This document shows positions 1-7,574 of a stretch of 64,000 nt of DNA, piece by piece (within the stretch, counting starts at the first letter, position 1; every line of letters begins with the position of its first letter). A program made the translations under genes and the position numbers. This stretch comes from Endozoicomonas sp. GU-1 (GTDB lineage: Bacteria; Pseudomonadota; Gammaproteobacteria; Pseudomonadales; Endozoicomonadaceae), in contig NZ_CP114771.1 of NCBI RefSeq assembly GCF_027366395.1, forward strand, positions 4,464,001 through 4,528,000. Direction: 5' to 3'. The notes beneath the pieces were generated by a model. It was not told the origin of the DNA and did no database searches. It saw only the letters and a list, made by a program, of their open reading frames with translations.

Positions 1-1
1 T

Positions 2-636
2 GCGCCAGCCCAGGAGCAGGAGTTAGAGCGGGTTCTGCCGGTTATCGAAGGTTTGGCGTCGCGCTTCAACGTCATTATCTCCATTGATACCAGCTCTCCT
101 CTGGTGATGAAAGAGGCAGTAAAAGCGGGCGCGGGGATTATTAATGATGTCCGGGCGTTGCACCGTGAGGGGGCGCTGGAAGCAGCAGCGGAAACGACGG
201 TTCCCATTATTCTGATGCACTCTCTTGTTGATCAACCTGAGCCCGGGGTTGTACCGGTCTATGGTGATGTGGTTAAGAGGTCAGCCAGTATTTGATGGCT
301 TGTGTGGAGCGCTGCGAGAATGCCGGAATTGCCAGGGAGCGCTTGATACTGGACCCGGGCTTTGGGGGCGGTATGTTTGGTAAAACGCCGGTGTACGATC
401 TTGAAATGCTGAAGGGTTTTCGCCGCTTCCATGAACCCGGTCTGCCGGTATTGGCGGGTATGTCCAGAAAGTCCTTTATTGGGGCAACCCTGGACCGGGA
501 TACTGAAGACCGGCTTCCGGGCAGTCTCGCTGCAGCCATGCTGGCTGCACAGGCAGGTGCTCATATCATCCGTGTGCATGATGTCAGGGAGACGGTTGAT
601 GTCCTGCGTTTGCTTCAGGCCGTTGACGAAGCTTAA
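2..636 (+). CDS. folP: Dihydropteroate synthase, 5'-truncated and frameshifted
   Basis: FolP condenses p-aminobenzoate with dihydropterin pyrophosphate in cytosolic folate synthesis. The gene is cut by the window edge and reads in frame from base 2. Visible family motifs are ISIDTSSP, GAGIINDVRAL, the LDPGFGGG loop, GMSRKSFIG and a C-terminal AAMLAAQAGAHIIRVHDV. The frame breaks near 276-280: the first frame ends at a stop at 293-295, and the rest of the protein continues in another frame. Restoring one base in the aagagg stretch gives a continuous VVKEVSQYLMACVERC reading, as expected for FolP. A one-base deletion, probably a sequencing error, is the simplest explanation. The folP-glmM order is the usual gammaproteobacterial one. 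Identity is secure; only the frameshift's reality is open. Confidence 0.93.
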
Positions 637-843
637 CGTTTTCATTTGAAAAAATAATGATGCCTGCCAGTCTGGAGATCGAGCTTCTGCAGTGGTGGGT
701 AGTCTTCACTGTCATTAAGTCATCAATGTCGCCTATTCCTTAAACCCTCTTCGTTTTCAAGATAACCTGATGGTACTGGTGGTTCACTTGAATGAGTGAG
801 ATGATTACCGGATATTGCTTTCAGAAATTCTTGGTAAACGGCT

Positions 844-2181
844 ATGGCTCGCAAATATTTTGGTACCGACGGAATTCGTGGGAAGGTGGGGGATTTTCCG
901 ATTACCCCGGATTTTGTCCTCAAGCTGGGCTGGGCGGCGGGTCGTGTGCTGGCTGAACAGGGTGAAGGGAAAGTCATTATTGGCAAAGATACCCGCATTT
1001 CCGGCTACATGTTTGAGTCCGCGCTTGAGGCCGGTCTGTCTGCTGCCGGTATCGATGTTGTTCTGACCGGGCCAATGCCAACCCCGGCCATTGCCTATCT
1101 GACCCGAACCTTTAATGGGCAGGCGGGTATTGTGATCAGCGCCTCCCATAACCCGTTTTACGACAATGGTATAAAGTTTTTTGCAGGCGACGGCACCAAG
1201 CTATCCGATGAGGTTGAGCTGAAGATTGAAGCATTGCTTGAGTCAGAGATTGAGGTAGTGGATTCCCAGAGCCTGGGTAAAGTGACCCGGATGAATGATG
1301 CTGCAGGCCGGTACATTGAGTACTGCAAGGGCAGCACTTCCCAGCAGCTGGATCTGCGTGGCATGAAAATGGTGATTGATGCCGGCCACGGTGCAACCTA
1401 TCAGGTTGGTCCTGCGGTCTTTCGAGAGCTGGGTGCGGAAGTGATACCGATGTGCATCCATCCGGATGGCGTCAACATTAACGAGAACGCTGGTGCTACC
1501 AGCCCGGAAGGCATGGCTGCCAGAGTCAGGAAAACCGGTGCGGATCTGGGAATTGCCTTGGACGGTGATGGTGACCGGGTCATTATGGTGGATGATAAAG
1601 GTGAGATCGTCGATGGCGACCAGCTGCTGTTTATTATTGCCATGGATCGCCATTCCAGGGGGATCTTGAAGGGTGGTGTCGTGGGCACGTTGATGACCAA
1701 CCTCGGGATGGAGAAAGCACTGGAAGCTGCCGGCATTCCCTTTGCCAGGGCCAATGTCGGTGACCGTTATGTCAATGAACTGCTGATAGCCAATGACTGG
1801 CAGCTCGGCGGTGAGTCTTCAGGCCACATTATCTGTCGTGATGCATCGACCACGGGTGATGGCATTGTCTCGGCATTGAAAGTGTTAAAAGCCATGCAGA
1901 CAGCAGGTAAGTCACTGTCTGAAATGGTGGCTGCGATCACACTTTATCCACAAGTCATGATCAATGTCCGGGTGCAGAACAAGCGGGACACCGACACTAT
2001 TCCAGGTATTGTTGAGGCGGTAAAAAAAGCAGAAGAAGAGATGGCCGGAAAAGGCCGCGTGCTTCTCAGAGCTTCAGGAACTGAGCCAGTCATTCGAGTG
2101 ATGGTAGAAGGTGAAGACGGCGATCAGGTAAAGGCCCAGGCGGAAAAGCTGGCAAAAGTGGTTGAACAGGAAATGTGCTGA
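844..2181 (+). CDS. glmM: Phosphoglucosamine mutase
   Basis: GlmM interconverts glucosamine-6-phosphate and glucosamine-1-phosphate on the way to UDP-GlcNAc for peptidoglycan and LPS. The 445-aa length is normal for the family. It begins with the typical [12 protein letters not shown], carries the phosphoserine loop ISASHNP (Ser101), the metal-binding DGDGDR near residue 241 and the C-terminal phosphate-binding RASGTEP. The ATG at 844 is chosen because it gives the family-standard N-terminus, although the ribosome binding site is weak. It lies 207 bp after folP. A 7-bp hairpin (2192-2211) without a T-run follows the stop. Confidence 0.98.
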   Translation: MARKYFGTDGIRGKVGDFPITPDFVLKLGWAAGRVLAEQGEGKVIIGKDTRISGYMFESALEAGLSAAGIDVVLTGPMPTPAIAYLTRTFNGQAGIVISASHNPFYDNGIKFFAGDGTKLSDEVELKIEALLESEIEVVDSQSLGKVTRMNDAAGRYIEYCKGSTSQQLDLRGMKMVIDAGHGATYQVGPAVFRELGAEVIPMCIHPDGVNINENAGATSPEGMAARVRKTGADLGIALDGDGDRVIMVDDKGEIVDGDQLLFIIAMDRHSRGILKGGVVGTLMTNLGMEKALEAAGIPFARANVGDRYVNELLIANDWQLGGESSGHIICRDASTTGDGIVSALKVLKAMQTAGKSLSEMVAAITLYPQVMINVRVQNKRDTDTIPGIVEAVKKAEEEMAGKGRVLLRASGTEPVIRVMVEGEDGDQVKAQAEKLAKVVEQEMC

Positions 2182-2317
2182 ATGACGCCCGGTGCAGGTA
2201 TCGGCCTGCACTGGAGCTGTGTTGCCTTGATTTCAATAGCTTCGCAGGGCTTGACTTATTGTATGTTGGTGTCTTTCGGGTTAGTATTCCGGCCTCGCGA
2301 TCAAAGAGGTAAGCGGT

Positions 2318-3064
2318 ATGCGTCAGCCACTGGTAGCCGGAAACTGGAAGATGAATGGTTCTTCTGACAGTATCCGTGAGCTTGTTGATGGAATCCTTTC
2401 GGGACTTGAAACCAAGGCTGAGGTGCTCGTTTTTCCACCTAGCGTATACGTTCAGCAGGTACGCGACTTGCTGAAGGGTTCTGCGGTTAAATTGGGTGTG
2501 CAAAATGCCTCCGATAAGCTGTCAGGAGCCTATACGGGTGAAATCTCTCCTCTGATGGCCAAAGACCTTGGCTGTGAATATGTACTTATTGGTCACTCTG
2601 AGCGTCGTTCCCTGTATGGCGAAACCGATGCCGATGTGGCTGCGAAATTCTGTGCTCTGGTTGACCAGGGTCTGGTGCCAGTGCTTTGCGTTGGTGAGAC
2701 TCTGTCTGAGCGCGAAGCTGGTGACACTATGAAAGTAGTGGCTCATCAGATCAATACTGTGCTTCGGGCTGCTGGTCCGGAGCGTCTGGCTAATTATGTA
2801 ATTGCCTATGAACCAGTTTGGGCTATTGGAACCGGCCTGACTGCAACCCCTGAACAGGCGCAGGAAGTTCATGCTGAAATTCGTGCGCTGCTGGCAGAAA
2901 ACGATCCGTCCATGGCGGACAGAACCCGTGTTCTGTATGGTGGCAGCATGAAGGCTGACAACGCGGCAGAACTGATGAGCCAGCCTGATGTTGATGGTGG
3001 TCTGATCGGTGGTGCTTCGCTGGTAGCTGCTGATTTCAAGGTGATTTGTCACGCTGCGGGATAG
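2318..3064 (+). CDS. tpiA: Triosephosphate isomerase
   Basis: TpiA interconverts dihydroxyacetone phosphate and glyceraldehyde-3-phosphate in glycolysis and gluconeogenesis. The 248-aa protein has the N-terminal AGNWKMNG with the catalytic Lys11, the IGHSERR catalytic histidine motif, the AYEPVWAIGTG glutamate motif and the C-terminal phosphate-binding GGLIGGASL. An AGAGGTAAG ribosome binding site sits just before the ATG. The stop codon is two bases before the secG start, so the two genes are almost certainly co-transcribed, as in Pseudomonas-type genomes. Confidence 0.98.
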   Translation: MRQPLVAGNWKMNGSSDSIRELVDGILSGLETKAEVLVFPPSVYVQQVRDLLKGSAVKLGVQNASDKLSGAYTGEISPLMAKDLGCEYVLIGHSERRSLYGETDADVAAKFCALVDQGLVPVLCVGETLSEREAGDTMKVVAHQINTVLRAAGPERLANYVIAYEPVWAIGTGLTATPEQAQEVHAEIRALLAENDPSMADRTRVLYGGSMKADNAAELMSQPDVDGGLIGGASLVAADFKVICHAAG

Positions 3065-3066
3065 TA

Positions 3067-3474
3067 ATGGAAACCATTATTCTTCTTGTGCACGTGCTGG
3101 TAGCTGTTGGCGTGATCGCTATGATCATGCTGCAGCAGGGCAAAGGTGCAGAAACAGGAGCCAGTTTTGGCTCGGGGGCTTCGCAAACGGTGTTTGGAAG
3201 CCAGGGCTCAGCAAACTTTCTGAGCCGTACAACCGCTATTCTGGCAACGATCTTTTTCGTCACCAGTATCGGTCTGGCGATGATGGCCAGGCAGAAAGCT
3301 GATAGTGTTGCTGATGCTGGTTTACCGTCTGTTCAGATTGAACAGAGTGTGCCGGTCAATGATGCGCCTTTTTCGGTTGATTCATTAGAAAACACTATCG
3401 GAAGCGATGCGCCTGTGTTAGAGTCTCAGCCCGTTGAGAGCAGCGGCTCCAGCAACTCTGAAAACCCTCAGTAA
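3067..3474 (+). CDS. secG: Preprotein translocase subunit SecG
   Basis: SecG is an accessory subunit of the SecYEG channel in the inner membrane. The 135-aa protein shows the two expected membrane segments, about residues 2-20 and 55-72. Between them is the cytosolic loop with MLQQGKGAETGASFGSGASQ, the hallmark of the family. The ATG at 3067 is preferred over an earlier in-frame codon because it matches the usual METII start and lies just behind tpiA. The C-terminal tail of about 55 residues is acidic and Ser/Glu-rich, as is common and poorly conserved in this family. tRNA-Leu follows. Confidence 0.96.
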   Translation: METIILLVHVLVAVGVIAMIMLQQGKGAETGASFGSGASQTVFGSQGSANFLSRTTAILATIFFVTSIGLAMMARQKADSVADAGLPSVQIEQSVPVNDAPFSVDSLENTIGSDAPVLESQPVESSGSSNSENPQ

Positions 3475-3520
3475 GATTTAAAATCTTATTGATTTATAAA
3501 GAGTTTTCAGAAATAATTTT

Positions 3521-3541
3521 GCTGTCGCCGAGAGCGACAGC
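3521..3541 (+). other. Perfect 8-bp hairpin just upstream of tRNA-Leu
   Basis: GCTGTCGC (3521-3528) and GCGACAGC (3534-3541) form a perfect stem with a 5-base loop, ending 4 bases before the tRNA. There is no T-run, so it is not an ordinary terminator. It could guide tRNA 5' processing of a secG-tRNA transcript; that role is inferred. A weak promoter-like pair (TTGATT at 3489, AATAAT at 3512, spacer 17) lies just before it. Confidence 0.5.
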
Positions 3542-3545
3542 TTAG

Positions 3546-3632
3546 GCCGAAGTGGTGGAATTGGTAGACACGCTGTCTTGAGGGGGCAGTGCCTGTATGG
3601 GCGTACGAGTTCGAGTCTCGTCTTCGGCACCA
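3546..3632 (+). tRNA. leuU: tRNA-Leu (GAG)
   Basis: An 87-nt class II tRNA with a long variable arm. The acceptor stem GCCGAAG pairs with CTTCGGC, and the CCA end is encoded (3630-3632). The anticodon stem CTGTC/GGCAG encloses loop TTGAGGG, giving anticodon GAG. The T-arm has the usual GTTCGAGTC. Its place after secG matches leuU of enterobacteria. Confidence 0.97.
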
Positions 3633-3770
3633 ATAGAATCAAGGGATTACGGGGATTTAGGAATAGACTGACATAGTCGTTTCCCAAAAAAATTCCCAAA
3701 AAAAAGCGGCTAAAAAGATAGCCTCTTAATAGTACTTTGGTTTATGACTATTGCTTGGCAATAGTCGCAT

Positions 3771-3798
3771 AAAAAAAGGCCTGAGATGGCCTTTTTTT
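3771..3798 (+). terminator. Rho-independent terminator after tRNA-Leu
   Basis: A run of seven A's and GGCC pairs with GGCC and seven T's around loop TGAGAT. The symmetrical A/T tails allow action on both strands. It closes the glmM-tpiA-secG-tRNALeu unit. Confidence 0.85.
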
Positions 3799-3930
3799 GT
3801 ATCTTCGTTTTCTTCATCTCGTTCCTTTGACTTCCTGTGTTTTACGGATGTAAACCTTCTTGGCTTCCAGGGTTTGTGTCCGGATACCAGTCCTTCATCA
3901 TCTGGTTCAGCTATGAGTTGATACCCACAA

Positions 3931-4018
3931 CGTTCGTGCTGAGGCTGTCGAAGGGCGGAAACTTTGGACTCTAATAGATCGTGCCAGGCACCCTTCGACT
4001 CCGCTCAGGGTGAACGGA
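3931..4018. repeat. Inverted pair of CCCTTCGAC-type dispersed repeats
   Basis: The segment 3931-3955 (ending GTCGAAGGG) is an imperfect reverse complement of 3989-4017 (starting CACCCTTCGAC, then CCGCTCAGGGTGAACGG). Short palindromic units of this pattern are widespread intergenic repeats in bacteria. The rest of 3800-4050 shows no convincing gene. Confidence 0.55.
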
Positions 4019-4051
4019 GGTTGTACACGTCAAACTCATTGAAACCATGTG

Positions 4052-4459
4052 CTAGGGCAAAAAACAGGGCTCATGGGCAATCAGCTCAAAGCACTGCTCT
4101 ATATCCTGATCATAAAAGACTTCGTGCCACTTATCGGTGTGCCGCATATAAGACAGCGTATAGGTGTTATTACCGCTGTAGGACATTCTGGCAAACTTCC
4201 GTTCAAAGGACGGGCTGATGGCATCGGGAGATGGGCAGTGGTAAGTGGCGCAGAAATAGAAAAAACTGCCATGCCATTTGGTAAAGATATCCACCAGATA
4301 GTTGAAGCTCGGGTTCTCCGGCGGAGGCTGGACATTTGCCGGTTTCAGGTATTCCTCTACCCATTGGTCGGCCCTGGCTTTCAGGGCTGCTTTGGTCTCG
4401 GGTGATACTTTGGGGTTGGGTGCCCTTTTGGTTGCGGGCATCCACATATAACTGCTCAT
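4052..4459 (-). CDS. Hypothetical protein
   Basis: I do not recognise this protein. The reading frame is rich in Trp, Tyr and Phe (for example YLVDIFTKWHGSFFYFCATY and YTLSYMRHTDKWHEVFYD), a composition more like a real protein than a shadow frame, and no better gene competes for the space. The ATG at 4459, preceded by an AGAGAG stretch, gives about 135 aa. A TTG at 4561 in the same frame would give 169 aa. No signal peptide or membrane segment is visible. It lies alone at the edge of the accessory insert, downstream of tRNA-Leu. It may be a decayed or lineage-specific gene. Confidence 0.45.
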   Translation of the reverse strand: MSSYMWMPATKRAPNPKVSPETKAALKARADQWVEEYLKPANVQPPPENPSFNYLVDIFTKWHGSFFYFCATYHCPSPDAISPSFERKFARMSYSGNNTYTLSYMRHTDKWHEVFYDQDIEQCFELIAHEPCFLP

Positions 4460-4564
4460 AAATCTCTCTGCTGCCAGATACTGCTCTGATACATTGCATA
4501 CAATCCAAGGTAGCCCAAAATTCCTACGCCATTGGCCAGGATATCCCTGTTCTCTTTTCAAGAG

Positions 4565-4616
4565 CGCTGCCCGCTTCCTGAAAAGAAAAGCTGCTTTTTT
4601 CGGGAAGCGGGCAGCG
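4565..4616. repeat. 14-bp perfect inverted repeat
   Basis: CGCTGCCCGCTTCC (4565-4578) is exactly complementary to GGAAGCGGGCAGCG (4603-4616), with 24 bases between that can pair partly through their A- and T-runs. It could be a terminator or a small mobile palindrome. The rest of 4562-4951 shows no gene I can support. Confidence 0.6.
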
Positions 4617-4951
4617 TTCTTTGAAGGGCATAAAGCTTATCGTAGCAATATGGTCGCTTCGATAAAACCTTCAATACTGCCACAGTCAAAGCGTATGCCC
4701 TTGAATTTATAAGCCAGCACACAACCACGCAGAGATTACTTCTTCATTAGCACCTGAAAGGTACACTGGCAAAGCTTCCTGCTCAGATATGGCAATCAAT
4801 TGATGAAAAAGGTCAACCCCGGCAATCCACTCGGTAATATCCTGCGATAGGTATTAGGAACAGTGGAAATATGTAAGTTCTTCCGGGACAAACCCTCGCA
4901 GCCTGTTTAAACGCTATCCTTATACAAAAATAGCGACAAGAGACAGGATGA

Positions 4952-6007
4952 GTGCCCGTGAATATTGACGATGTTATCAACCGGTTATCAAACCATGTGA
5001 TGGGTGAGCTGCCCAGGGAAACCCTGCTGGCGGCCAGTGAGCAGCGGACGGAATTGATTCCGCGTCTGCTTGACTATCTGGAAGGCGTTGCCGGGCAGGG
5101 GGATGAGATACCCGAAAGCCAGCGTGTGGATCTGGTCTTTTTTGCCTTTTACCTGCTGGCTCAATTCCGGGCATCAAAGGCATTGCCGGTGATGCTTCGG
5201 ATAGTGTCTGCCAAACCCCGGACGGTCAATCGACTGCTTGGTTATGTAGTCAGTGAGAGCCTGGCGCGAATACTGGCATCGGTGATCGCTGGTGAAGTCA
5301 TCAGCGAAAGTGACACCAATAACGGATGTAACGTGGAGCCACTGAAGCAGTTAATTGAAAACACAGCGGTCCATCCTTGCGTTCGATCTTCCTGTTTGAC
5401 CTGCCTGACGATTCTGGTTTTCCATGGTTTTCTGCCCCGAGAGGTACTGGTCAGCTACTTTCAGCAGCTGTTTAGTGGTGGGCTTGAGCAGGAGCGGAGT
5501 CCGGTCTGGGACGGGCTACTCTCTAACTGCATCATTGTCGGAGCCGCCGAGCTGGAAACTTCTGTTTTGGACGTGTTTGACCGGGGACTGCTGACCGATT
5601 CATTTATGGGCAGGGAGCGGTTAAGTAAGATGTTACAGGAGCATTCCGGCGAGGTTAGCTTTCCATCCTATGAAAGCTCTGCCCTGATTGATGATTGTGT
5701 GGCTGAGTTGCAAGGTTGGGCCAGCTTTAACAACACGCGGCCGCAGGAGAAGCCCGCTGAAAGAGCACCTGTCGGAAGCAACGCGGAGCCAGAAGGCGTT
5801 CAGCGTGTGATGCGGCCCTGGCCAGCCAGAAAACCACCGGTTCGCACGCGTGCGGGGGCACAGCGGTTGCCAGGTCAGCAACGGCCCTTTCCACCTTCCT
5901 CTCCCGGAAAGCCTGCACAGCCGCTGGTCAGACAACACCCGAAGGTGGGAAGAAATGATCCCTGCCCCTGCGGTAGCGGGCGCAAGTATAAGAAGTGTTG
6001 CGGCTGA
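4952..6007 (+). CDS. DUF1186-like protein with C-terminal SEC-C zinc motif
   Basis: The 351-aa protein ends with a classic SEC-C motif ([19 protein letters not shown]), the zinc-binding module known from the SecA tail. The first 230 or so residues are helical and resemble the DUF1186 arrangement, starting with an ID..I..LS....PRE pattern. Residues 250-325 form a Pro/Arg-rich, probably flexible linker. GTG codons at 4952 and 4958 are both possible starts after an AGACAGGA stretch. No signal peptide is seen. The function is unknown; related SEC-C proteins are usually cytosolic and may bind ribosomes or SecB. It is the first clear gene of the insert between the two tRNA genes. Confidence 0.8.
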   Translation: MPVNIDDVINRLSNHVMGELPRETLLAASEQRTELIPRLLDYLEGVAGQGDEIPESQRVDLVFFAFYLLAQFRASKALPVMLRIVSAKPRTVNRLLGYVVSESLARILASVIAGEVISESDTNNGCNVEPLKQLIENTAVHPCVRSSCLTCLTILVFHGFLPREVLVSYFQQLFSGGLEQERSPVWDGLLSNCIIVGAAELETSVLDVFDRGLLTDSFMGRERLSKMLQEHSGEVSFPSYESSALIDDCVAELQGWASFNNTRPQEKPAERAPVGSNAEPEGVQRVMRPWPARKPPVRTRAGAQRLPGQQRPFPPSSPGKPAQPLVRQHPKVGRNDPCPCGSGRKYKKCCG

Positions 6008-6027
6008 TGGGTGAGAAAAGGTCGTTT

Positions 6028-6047
6028 CCCACGGGATGGACCGTGGG
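6028..6047. other. Hairpin after the SEC-C gene
   Basis: CCCACGG and CCGTGGG form a 7-bp stem with loop GATGGA, 20 bases after the stop codon. There is no T-run. The right arm resembles the ACCGTGGGA sequence of the hairpin at 46756-46799, so it may belong to a dispersed repeat family. Confidence 0.4.
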
Positions 6048-6093
6048 AGTGTAATACCAGTGGTATTCAATGCTTTTGAACTGAATCCGCCAT

Positions 6094-7347
6094 TTACATG
6101 TTGCTATCATCGACATAATGAGGGTTTGATTGACCATACCAGCTGCAAAGTCCCTTGTGGTTACGCCCATCTTGTAATGGCTTAATATTTGCGTAAGATG
6201 GCTGATCGTCTGGTAGTGGAAAGCTTAAAGATTTAGCGAAGTCTTCTAATTCTTTTAATTGTTCTCTAATTAACTTTCCTCTAGTTAACTTTTTTCTCAT
6301 TATAGGAGTTAGTGCGTCAGTACCGCCCCCTAACATTCTTGAGACAATACAATGCCTGGCAGTTAAAAGTCCCTGTTGTTTAGCTACTGCATGTTCTGTG
6401 GATTTCAAAGCTGGAACTAAATCATCTTTTACTTGAGATGCCAGAGAGTTTAAAACTTCTTCAGTTATATCAGGAGATGCAATTCTGTATGCATTTTTAG
6501 TAAGTTCAATAGATGCTTTGATATAATATTCTTCCTTGCATTGCCATAATCGCATTGCATCGTGTAAAGACAGGGTCTTTTTAAACTCACTTTTATTTGA
6601 GCTTTCTATTAGTATATCTTTCAGCTTATTCTCTAGATTAAGCATATGTTTAATCATGGAAAGAACAATCTGATTGTTTTTTTGGGAGGCGATGAGGGAG
6701 TTATCCCATAGGGGAACTGTCCCGCTAAATCCAACAACTGGAATATCAGTAGTGCGTATTATTAGACCATTCTTTCCCCTAAGTGGAATGAGTGGGTATT
6801 GTAATGCACTTGCCGATGAGTCAAGTTCCTTTAAAGGTATATTTGTATCACTATGAATGCCACCGTATGTATAGAGGAGCGCTAGCCGATAATAATCACT
6901 TCGTAATGCTTGATTTTCGAGTCCTACGTTGTGTAGTTGCGTAATGTTAACAAAGTCTTTATGGAGCTTATCGCAGTCAGGTTCATTAGAATCTTTTAAT
7001 GCTTTATAAAAGTCTTCATTCAGTTTGTCGACAGTGATGATTTCCACCGTCCCGGATATACCATCACATTTTGATTCAGCAGCAATAAATTTCATTGGTT
7101 TATCAGTCAGAACGCAAACATGAAAATCATTGAACTTTCCAAGGCTCTTGAAATGGTGAACTATTTGTACCTGCCTCTCAGGGATAGTTTTCTTACCAAC
7201 CCATTCAAAAAAGTGGTTTCTTGGTATTAATTCTCCATGCATCTGACTTGTAAATTTCTGGTATGTGCTCTTTATTTCGGAATCTTTTTGTATTAACTCT
7301 TTGATAAAATTTTTTGTAGGTAAAGCTTGAGTGGAAGAAACATTCAT
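6094..7347 (-). CDS. DXD-type glycosyltransferase, effector-like
   Basis: The 417-aa protein has an N-terminal IPRNHFFEWVGKKTIPE, a variant of the IPKxIHxxWxG opening of the sugar-binding-region glycosyltransferases. About residues 150-168 it has the core YYRLALLYTYGGIHSDTN. In that family the YGG(I/V)..D.D stretch binds the metal and UDP-sugar; here the DXD reads DTN, a conservative variant. The family includes host-modifying toxins as well as ordinary transferases. The gene is clearly richer in A+T than its neighbours, suggesting transfer. There is no signal peptide, which fits type III delivery or a cytosolic role. A GGAG precedes the ATG. Target and secretion are inferred. Confidence 0.75.
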   Translation of the reverse strand: MNVSSTQALPTKNFIKELIQKDSEIKSTYQKFTSQMHGELIPRNHFFEWVGKKTIPERQVQIVHHFKSLGKFNDFHVCVLTDKPMKFIAAESKCDGISGTVEIITVDKLNEDFYKALKDSNEPDCDKLHKDFVNITQLHNVGLENQALRSDYYRLALLYTYGGIHSDTNIPLKELDSSASALQYPLIPLRGKNGLIIRTTDIPVVGFSGTVPLWDNSLIASQKNNQIVLSMIKHMLNLENKLKDILIESSNKSEFKKTLSLHDAMRLWQCKEEYYIKASIELTKNAYRIASPDITEEVLNSLASQVKDDLVPALKSTEHAVAKQQGLLTARHCIVSRMLGGGTDALTPIMRKKLTRGKLIREQLKELEDFAKSLSFPLPDDQPSYANIKPLQDGRNHKGLCSWYGQSNPHYVDDSNM

Positions 7348-7528
7348 AAAAACTCCGTTTAACTAATTAAATCCTTTGATCACAAAGAATTAAAGTTGTT
7401 AAATTCTAACTAGTAACCAGCTTAGAGTGTGTGGTCAAGAAAAAGTTCCATAAGTTCGAATGAGAAAAGAGCACTACCCGCAAAACCTGTTCTGGTTGTG
7501 CGGGTAACGTACAGCAGATCACAGGCGA

Positions 7529-7568
7529 TAAGTAGCTGGCCATATGATTTCATATGGTTAGCTACTTA
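7529..7568. repeat. Short palindromic element, deletion form of the 11.7-kb MITE
   Basis: TAAGTAGCT (7529-7537) pairs with AGCTACTTA (7560-7568) and CCATATG with CATATGG, with only two G-T pairs between, giving a nearly perfect 18-bp hairpin. The sequence equals the two outer ends of the element at 11671-11882 joined together. It lies directly behind the stop of the helicase gene. Confidence 0.8.
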
Positions 7569-7574
7569 AAACAC

